Positions 6,088 to 9,522 of a stretch of 9,522 bases of DNA are shown here, in pieces. The stretch comes from an uncultured Neisseria sp. (GTDB lineage Bacteria; Pseudomonadota; Gammaproteobacteria; Burkholderiales; Neisseriaceae): NCBI GenBank assembly GCA_947097615.1, contig CAMURX010000056.1:1-9522 (forward strand), in the 5' to 3' direction. The position numbers were made by a program, and so were the translations under genes. Each line of letters starts with the position of its first letter. Position 1 is the first letter of the stretch. Under the pieces are notes generated by a model. It searched no databases and had not been told where the DNA came from. It worked only from the letters and a program-made list of their open reading frames with translations.

Positions 6088-7629
6088 ATGTTTGCCAAAC
6101 TCGACACCTTCTGGCGCCGCCGCGCCGTGTATTGGCCGCTGCTGCTTCTGCTGGCCGCCGCCACGCCGCTGTGTTTCGCGCCGTATTACCGCTTCTGGCT
6201 GATGCCGCTGCTGTTTGCCGCCTTGATCCGCCTGCTCGAACTGCGCCCGCAGGTGCGCGTGCGCAGCGCGTATCTGTTCGGCTTTGCCGCCTATTGCTGC
6301 CAGTTTTACTGGATACACACCGCGCTGCACGACATCTCCGGCCTGCCCAATCTCTACGCCCTGCCGCTCACCGTGCTGCTGCCCGCCTATCTCGCCCTGT
6401 TTCCCGCCGCCGCCGTGTGGCTGTGGGGCAAAACCCGTTTGAACCGCAGCCTGTCGGTCGGGCTGGCGCTGCCCGTGTTCTGGACGCTGGCTGAGTTCGC
6501 CCGCGAGCGGCTGATAACCGGCTTCGGCTGGGGCGCGCTCGGTTATTCGCAAATCGCCGATGCCTCGCCGCTGGCCGGATTCGCGCCTTTGGGCGGCATC
6601 CATCTGGTGACCTTCGCCACCGCGCTGGCCGGCGCATGGCTGGTGTTGCTTGTCGATGGGGAAGACCGTCTGAAAACCCGTGCGGCCTTTGCCTGCGGCG
6701 TGCTTGCCCTGCTGGCGGCGGGACATTTCGCCAAAGAGGCGGATTTCACGCAGCCGACCGGCCAAAGCAGCACCGTCGCCCTCGCGCAGGGCAATATCCC
6801 GCAAACGCTGAAATTCCGCGAAGACCAAGTGCTGCCGACCCTGCGGCGCTACTACGGCCAAATCGCCCAAACGCAGGCCGACATCGTTATCCTGCCCGAA
6901 ACCGCCATCCCCGTCATGTTGCAGGATTTGCCTGACAGCGTGTTGGCCGAATTTGCCGAAGCCGCGCGGCAGAACGGCAGTGCGCTGGCCGCAGGCGTGA
7001 TCCGTCTCACTTCAGACGGCCTCAACTACCAAAACGCCGTCGTCGACCTCACCGGTTTCCAAAACAACGCGCAAACGCTGCCGTATTACGCCAAAAACCA
7101 CCTCGTCCCCTTCGGCGAATACAAACCCCTGCCCGCGCTGACCGAACCGCTTTACGCCATGATGGACATGCCCCTGTCCGACTTCCGCGCGGGCGGCGGC
7201 AGCCAGGAGCCTTTGGCGATGAAAAACCAGCGCATCGCCTTCAACATCTGCTACGAAGACGGCTTCGGCGACGAACTGATTTCCGCCGCCGCCCGCTCCA
7301 CGCTGCTGGCCAACGCCAGCAACCTGGCCTGGTACGGCGACTCCAACGCCATGTACCAGCACTTGCAGCAGTCGCAGGCGCGTGCCCTCGAACTCGGCCG
7401 TCAGATGGTGCGCGCCACCAACACGGGCGCTACCGCCGTTATCGACAGAAAAGGCCGCGTTACGGCGCTGGCCGCAGCCGATACCGACACGGTGCTGACG
7501 GCAAGGGTGGAAGGCTATACGGGCGAAACGCCGTATATGAAACTGGGGGGCTCGCTGCCGCTGATCGGTCTGCTGTCTGCCGTGGCGATTGTCCTGTCGG
7601 TGGTGGGGCGCAGGAAAAAGGCCGTCTGA
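6088..7629 (+). CDS. lnt: Apolipoprotein N-acyltransferase
   Basis: 513 aa from this start. Inner-membrane enzyme that adds the third acyl chain to the N-terminal cysteine of lipoproteins, the last step of lipoprotein maturation. The N-terminal half has a run of transmembrane helices (from about 14 to 213); the carbon-nitrogen hydrolase domain spans about 226-470 and a final helix lies near 488-507. The catalytic triad is visible as E271 (ILPETAIP), K336 (YYAKNHLVPFGEY) and C388 (FNICYEDGFGDE), almost the same positions as E267/K335/C387 of E. coli. An in-frame ATG at 6049 would add 13 residues. I prefer 6088 because the first helix and FAPYYRFW then lie at the same distance from the N-terminus as in E. 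coli; neither start has a strong Shine-Dalgarno. The C-terminal KAV and stop lie inside a DUS. It is the only plus-strand gene here, with a strong terminator downstream. Confidence 0.95.
   Translation: MFAKLDTFWRRRAVYWPLLLLLAAATPLCFAPYYRFWLMPLLFAALIRLLELRPQVRVRSAYLFGFAAYCCQFYWIHTALHDISGLPNLYALPLTVLLPAYLALFPAAAVWLWGKTRLNRSLSVGLALPVFWTLAEFARERLITGFGWGALGYSQIADASPLAGFAPLGGIHLVTFATALAGAWLVLLVDGEDRLKTRAAFACGVLALLAAGHFAKEADFTQPTGQSSTVALAQGNIPQTLKFREDQVLPTLRRYYGQIAQTQADIVILPETAIPVMLQDLPDSVLAEFAEAARQNGSALAAGVIRLTSDGLNYQNAVVDLTGFQNNAQTLPYYAKNHLVPFGEYKPLPALTEPLYAMMDMPLSDFRAGGGSQEPLAMKNQRIAFNICYEDGFGDELISAAARSTLLANASNLAWYGDSNAMYQHLQQSQARALELGRQMVRATNTGATAVIDRKGRVTALAAADTDTVLTARVEGYTGETPYMKLGGSLPLIGLLSAVAIVLSVVGRRKKAV
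6663..6674 (+). repeat. One-mismatch DUS inside lnt
   Basis: AGACCGTCTGAA differs from the DUS by one base (G to A). It may be a decayed or constrained copy. Confidence 0.5.
7011..7022 (-). repeat. Intragenic DUS in lnt
   Basis: Exact DUS on the minus strand, read in the lnt frame as S-D-G-L (residues 309-312), in the loop between catalytic E271 and K336. Confidence 0.95.
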
Positions 7630-7630
7630 A
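7619..7630 (+). repeat. DUS forming the end of lnt
   Basis: Exact AGGCCGTCTGAA; the lnt codons AAG GCC GTC TGA lie inside it, giving K-A-V and the stop. No matching inverted copy is adjacent. Confidence 0.95.
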
Positions 7631-7669
7631 AACGGGTTTCAACGAAGTTAAAACGCGCTTGCGGCGGCG

Positions 7670-7714
7670 CAAAAAGAAACGCCGGAACGTTTTCCGTTCC
7701 GGCGTTTCTTTTTG
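7670..7714 (+). terminator. Intrinsic terminator of lnt
   Basis: A perfect 20-bp stem (7670-7689/7695-7714) with loop TTTTC. The arms carry A5 on the left and T5 on the right, and GTTTGG follows on the plus strand. It is the only terminator here apart from those of the small RNAs that is not built from DUS. The A/T-rich base of the stem could make it work in both directions, which would also stop read-through from the small-RNA side. Confidence 0.88.
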
Positions 7715-7769
7715 TTTGGCGCATGGCAGGGCGGTTTTCCGTTGTCCGAAAACCTTCGCCAAATCTCGA

Positions 7770-7781
7770 AGGCCGTCTGAA
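7770..7781 (+). repeat. DUS, left end of the repeat mosaic
   Basis: Exact AGGCCGTCTGAA. It forms a distant inverted pair with the copy at 7906-7917, enclosing 124 bases. Confidence 0.95.
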
Positions 7782-7820
7782 AACGGGGCCTCAAGGAAAC
7801 TAAAAACAGCCCGTGCCGTC

Positions 7821-7840
7821 ATTCCCGCGCAGGCGGAAGT
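7821..7840. repeat. Degraded dRS3-like neisserial repeat
   Basis: ATTCCC, eight bases, then GGAAGT. The dRS3 consensus is ATTCCC-N8-GGGAAT, so the right half is changed in the last positions. The context CGTCATTCCCGCGCAGGCGG is typical of dRS3 elements. The segment GGCGGAAG (7832-7839) also recurs inverted at 7886-7893. Confidence 0.5.
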
Positions 7841-7905
7841 TTTTTGGCTGCACGGAAATGGTTGCATAGGCAGAAATCCGCTTCGCTTCCGCCAAAATTT
7901 CCGCT

Positions 7906-7917
7906 TTCAGACGGCCT
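7906..7917 (-). repeat. DUS, right end of the repeat mosaic
   Basis: Exact DUS on the minus strand, 25 bases before the poly-T end of the first small RNA. Confidence 0.95.
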
Positions 7918-7941
7918 CTTTGATTTGCGCGGCAGGCGGAC

Positions 7942-8034
7942 AAAAAAATGCACACATTTTTTCAAATGTGTGCCAAGTCTACAAAGGAGAAATAGAGGAG
8001 AAACTGTTAAACGGCTGCTGTCAGCCGCTCAACG
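7942..8034 (-). ncRNA. Sibling small RNA, copy 1 (anti-Shine-Dalgarno type, intrinsic terminator)
   Basis: Predicted RNA of about 93 nt on the minus strand. It begins about 7 bases after a -10 GATAAT. A 5' hairpin CGGCTG-ACAG-CAGCCG (8012-8027) is followed by a single-stranded pyrimidine-rich block (7981-8005) with two CUCC motifs, complementary to Shine-Dalgarno sequences. It ends in a 10-bp terminator stem (7950-7959/7964-7973) with a GAAA loop and seven U after CA (7942-7948). Copy 2 lies 270 bases away; positions 7936-8005 and 8206-8275 differ at 7 of 70 bases, six of them contiguous in the hairpin. The design is that of a trans-acting, probably Hfq-dependent repressor of translation. It resembles the tandem NmsRA/NmsRB (RcoF1/2) pair of pathogenic Neisseria; that homology is an inference. 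Confidence 0.85.
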
Positions 8035-8040
8035 CCGCGC

Positions 8041-8069
8041 ATTATCTGCAAGCACTGCGGCAGCGTCAA
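8041..8069 (-). promoter_or_regulatory. Promoter of small RNA copy 1
   Basis: Minus strand: -35 TTGACG (8064-8069), exact 17-base spacer, -10 GATAAT (8041-8046). Copy 2 has the same arrangement, offset by 271 bases, with an unrelated spacer sequence, so the hexamers are conserved while the spacer is not. Confidence 0.85.
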
Positions 8070-8119
8070 GTTTTCGCGCCTATGTTTTGCATAAAATGGA
8101 ACATTCTTGATAAAAACAC

Positions 8120-8181
8120 ACAAAAACGAAAAATAAGGAAGGTTTCGGAACGTTATTTTCTGTTGTTGTTTTCGTTTTTGT
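8120..8181. repeat. 13-bp A/T-rich inverted repeat between the two small RNAs
   Basis: ACAAAAACGAAAA (8120-8132) is the perfect reverse complement of 8169-8181, separated by 36 bases. A second pair AAAATAA/TTATTTT (8130-8136/8153-8159) nests inside. It lies 30 bases downstream of the end of copy 2 and 51 bases upstream of the -35 of copy 1. It could be a second terminator for copy 2 or a protein-binding site; the sequence does not decide. Confidence 0.6.
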
Positions 8182-8211
8182 ATTGAAAAGACGGATGCGG
8201 AAGCTGCGGAC

Positions 8212-8305
8212 AAAAAAATGCACACATTCGCGGGAATGTGTGCCAAGTTTACAAAGGAGAAATAGAGGAGAAACTATCAAACTGTCATTTAGCAACGGCT
8301 TGACG
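8212..8305 (-). ncRNA. Sibling small RNA, copy 2 (anti-Shine-Dalgarno type, intrinsic terminator)
   Basis: Predicted RNA of about 94 nt on the minus strand, starting about 7 bases after GATAAT. The 5' hairpin differs from copy 1: GTCA-AGC/GCT-TGAC with a bulge (8284-8304). The 25-base CUCC block (8251-8275) is identical to copy 1. The terminator stem (8220-8229/8234-8243) has ten pairs, loop CCGC, then CA and seven U (8212-8218). Compared with copy 1 the loop-closing pair changes from T-A to C-G, both bases together, which supports a folded RNA under selection. It lies 128 bases beyond the stop of the membrane-protein gene at 8433 and has its own promoter. Confidence 0.85.
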
Positions 8306-8311
8306 GCGCGC

Positions 8312-8340
8312 ATTATCGCGGCCGTTTTGCGGCCGGTCAA
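8312..8340 (-). promoter_or_regulatory. Promoter of small RNA copy 2
   Basis: Minus strand: -35 TTGACC (8335-8340), 17-base spacer, -10 GATAAT (8312-8317), followed by GCGCG as in copy 1. The spacer is itself a palindrome (GGCCGCAAAACGGCCGC), unlike that of copy 1, and might bind a regulator. Confidence 0.85.
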
Positions 8341-8432
8341 GCGTCTGCCGTTGTTTCCTGCGGCGCTTGCTGCATTCGTGCAACAGCCGCGTTGCGTTTC
8401 GTTTTTGTTTCTTTCGCAACAAAGTAAAACAT

Positions 8433-9254
8433 TCAGCGGTAGCCGATGGTGACGGGATCTCGCTCGGACGGCTCGAACCAGATGTCGCGGTAGGCGGCGT
8501 AGGCGGTGAGGTAGCCGAGGATGTTGAGGGCGAGCAGCAGGGCGCTCAATATATAGGAAGCGGCGCCTTCGCGCAGGCCGGGAAGGGCGAGTATCACGAT
8601 ATAGAAAAATGCGAAACAGGCGCCGCACAAGGCCAGCGGCAGGATGTTTTTCACGGCGGCTTTGGCGCTCAGCAGGATGGCGGCAAATGGGGTTTCGTTT
8701 TGCAGGAATACCAAAACGGGGGCGAAACCGAGCAGCAGCTGCCACGACAGATACCAAAAAACCAGCAGCAGGACGAGGGAAACCGGCAGGGTGGCGATGC
8801 CCTCCGTATTGCCGAGCCAGCCCAGTGCGTTGGCCGCGCCGTACAGCAGCAGCGCCCAAGCGACGGCCGACAGGAACATCAGAACAAACAGCAGTACGAA
8901 CTCGAATATCTTGCCGTCGAAAACGGCAAACAGATGGCCGATGCGCGGCGGCGTTTCTTCGTATTCCTGAACCGATGCGGCGGACATGATGCCGCCCGCC
9001 TTAAAGAGCACGAACATGCCGTATACCGACGCCCCTATCATGCCCGAGTAGGTCATGATGCCTTTGCATATTTCTTCCGCGACGAACAGCACGAGGGCAA
9101 TCAGCATCCACGCCGCCCAATATTCGCGAAACAGCAAAAACGCTTCGTATATCCAGCCGATGCCGCGCCTGATGCCACGTGCGGCGGGCGCATCGAGCAG
9201 GCGTTCGTCTTCTTCGCCTGCGGTGTCTCCGTTGTCTGTAAAAACGTCCTGCAT
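8433..9254 (-). CDS. Multi-pass membrane protein resembling the BPSS1780 family
   Basis: 273 aa. After an acidic N-terminus (about 1-28), GIRRGIGWIYEAFLLFREYWAAW is followed by about six hydrophobic segments (near 46-66, 68-90, 116-143, 156-185, 204-226, 233-255). The C-terminus is short and polar, YRDIWFEPSERDPVTIGYR. The N-terminal aromatic 'GW..EAF.LFR' segment and the PAYRDI-like end resemble the BPSS1780 family of inner-membrane proteins of unknown function; the assignment is from memory and moderate. An upstream ATG at 9284 is in frame, but the ATG at 9252-9254 has AAGGAG with 6 bases spacing and is clearly preferred. Its ribosome binding site AAGGAGAAA is perfectly complementary over 9 bases to the CUCC block of the small RNAs downstream, a possible target. 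Confidence 0.8.
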   Translation of the reverse strand: MQDVFTDNGDTAGEEDERLLDAPAARGIRRGIGWIYEAFLLFREYWAAWMLIALVLFVAEEICKGIMTYSGMIGASVYGMFVLFKAGGIMSAASVQEYEETPPRIGHLFAVFDGKIFEFVLLFVLMFLSAVAWALLLYGAANALGWLGNTEGIATLPVSLVLLLVFWYLSWQLLLGFAPVLVFLQNETPFAAILLSAKAAVKNILPLALCGACFAFFYIVILALPGLREGAASYILSALLLALNILGYLTAYAAYRDIWFEPSERDPVTIGYR

Positions 9255-9303
9255 GGTTTTCTCCTTATTGTCGGCCGTTGGCATTTTTCTGTCCGGTCAA
9301 ACA

Positions 9304-9364
9304 GATACAGACGGATACTAACATAATTTTACTCTGTTGCCGTATCTTTACATACAGCGGTATC
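9304..9364. repeat. Four GATAC/GTATC pentamers upstream of the membrane-protein gene
   Basis: GATAC at 9304-9308 and 9314-9318 (10 bases apart, one helical turn) and GTATC at 9342-9346 and 9360-9364. They flank the likely promoter of the gene starting at 9254, so they could be an operator. Chance is not excluded. Confidence 0.3.
9315..9323 (-). promoter_or_regulatory. Putative extended -10 promoter of the membrane-protein gene
   Basis: The minus strand reads TGTTAGTAT (TGn plus TAGTAT). A start point about 55 bases before the ATG would follow. No good -35 is seen. The whole stretch 9320-9365 is AT-rich compared with its surroundings. Confidence 0.35.
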
Positions 9365-9367
9365 GGG

Positions 9368-9379
9368 AGGCCGTCTGAA
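9368..9379 (+). repeat. Extra DUS beside the terminator hairpin
   Basis: Exact AGGCCGTCTGAA immediately left of the hairpin at 9380-9434, in direct orientation with the left-arm DUS, 19 bases apart. Confidence 0.95.
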
Positions 9380-9434
9380 AGGCCAAAGGCCGTCTGAAAA
9401 CCCTGTTTCGGGGTTTTCAGACGGCCTTTGGCCT
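9380..9434 (-). terminator. Long inverted DUS hairpin, terminator of the gene at the right edge
   Basis: A perfect 24-bp stem (9380-9403/9411-9434) with a 7-base loop, the longest in the window. The arms contain DUS at 9387-9398 (plus) and 9416-9427 (minus), extended by AGGCCAA/TTGGCCT. It begins 17 bases after the stop at 9452 of the minus-strand gene that enters from the right. Confidence 0.8.
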
Positions 9435-9451
9435 GCCTGCGGTCAGCCGGG

Positions 9452-9522
9452 TCAGGCTTCGACGGGGATGATGCCGATTTTGGCCTGCCATTGTTTCGGC
9501 GCGACGGCATGGACGGATTGTC
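9452..9522 (-). CDS. C-terminal end of an unidentified protein (5' part outside window)
   Basis: The last 23 codons of a minus-strand frame ending in TGA at 9452-9454, reading ...HAVAPKQWQAKIGIIPVEA. The frame stays open to the right edge and is followed at once by a strong DUS terminator, which is the pattern of the other genes here. The residue mix looks natural for a coding end, but too little is present to name a family. The alternative minus frame at 9265-9510 reads through the DUS hairpin and is not credible. Confidence 0.55.
   Translation of the reverse strand, partial: QSVHAVAPKQWQAKIGIIPVEA

Larger units (their letters stand above)
7630..8432. other. 800-base region without protein genes: repeats and two small RNAs
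   Basis: No frame here looks protein-coding. In order it holds the lnt terminator (7670-7714), a DUS/dRS3-like mosaic (7770-7917), the first small RNA (7942-8034) with its promoter, an AT-rich spacer with a 13-bp inverted repeat (8120-8181), and the second small RNA (8212-8305) with its promoter. Last comes a G+C hairpin-prone stretch (8350-8420) that may end the transcript of the membrane-protein gene at 8433-9254; it has a 6-bp GTTGCG/CGCAAC repeat at 8391-8396/8415-8420 but no U tract. Confidence 0.7.

Noticed and set aside
5926..6870. A 314-residue minus-strand frame opposite lnt
   Set aside because: Gln/Gly/Arg-rich antisense frame with no motif; lnt has its full catalytic triad on the other strand.
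7659..8186. A 175-residue plus-strand frame over the small-RNA region
   Set aside because: It is translated from the terminator hairpin, DUS and sRNA repeat; composition changes abruptly and no motif or start signal supports it.
7981..8275. AAAGGAG and GAGGAG on the plus strand of the repeats as ribosome binding sites of small genes
   Set aside because: No start codon with a sensible frame follows in either copy, while the minus strand shows matching promoters and terminators, so these are the complement of the sRNA CUCC block.
7936..8275. CRISPR-like or insertion-sequence direct repeat
   Set aside because: There are only two copies at 270 bases, with no uniform spacers, target duplications or transposase; the features of sRNA genes explain the conservation.
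8367..9326. A 319-residue plus-strand frame opposite the BPSS1780-like gene
   Set aside because: Antisense shadow rich in Gln/Gly; the minus-strand gene has a strong ribosome binding site and membrane helices.

Overview
The window reads as a chromosomal segment of a Neisseria-type betaproteobacterium (family Neisseriaceae). The strongest sign is the DNA uptake sequence AGGCCGTCTGAA, which I count 22 times as an exact 12-mer on the two strands. Every copy carries the AG prefix (the AG-DUS dialect) rather than the AT prefix usual in meningococcus and gonococcus. High GC by eye and the gene content (tmk, dapC, lnt, a Gcr-family membrane protein) fit a GC-rich commensal Neisseria. The species cannot be named from this alone.

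Layout. Nearly everything is on the minus strand. From left to right: the N-terminus of the ATPase/GTPase YchF (cut by the left edge), a small secreted protein with a Ca-loop-like motif, a copper-chaperone-like HMA protein, thymidylate kinase (tmk), the large membrane protein annotated in the genus as site-specific recombinase Gcr, succinyldiaminopimelate aminotransferase (dapC), and a second HMA-fold protein that has lost its metal-binding cysteines. Apolipoprotein N-acyltransferase (lnt) is the only plus-strand gene. An 800-base stretch without protein genes follows, then a multi-pass membrane protein resembling the BPSS1780 family (minus), and the last codons of one more minus-strand gene at the right edge.

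The most interesting part is the 800-base stretch 7630-8432. It carries two tandem sibling small RNAs on the minus strand (about 7942-8034 and 8212-8305). Each has a -35 TTGAC(C/G), an exact 17-base spacer, a -10 GATAAT, a variable 5' hairpin, an identical 25-base pyrimidine-rich block with two CUCC motifs (anti-Shine-Dalgarno), and an intrinsic terminator whose stem shows a compensatory base-pair change between the copies. The arrangement resembles the tandem sibling sRNAs known from pathogenic Neisseria (NmsRA/NmsRB, also RcoF1/RcoF2 or NgncR_162/163), but homology cannot be confirmed here. To the left of the pair lie the lnt terminator and a mosaic of DUS and a degraded dRS3-like repeat.

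The genes are mostly unrelated housekeeping functions: dTMP phosphorylation, lysine/DAP synthesis, lipoprotein maturation and a ribosome-associated P-loop NTPase. They are transcribed as short units separated by inverted DUS pairs that look like terminators. In tmk and lnt the DUS also supplies the last two codons and the stop codon.
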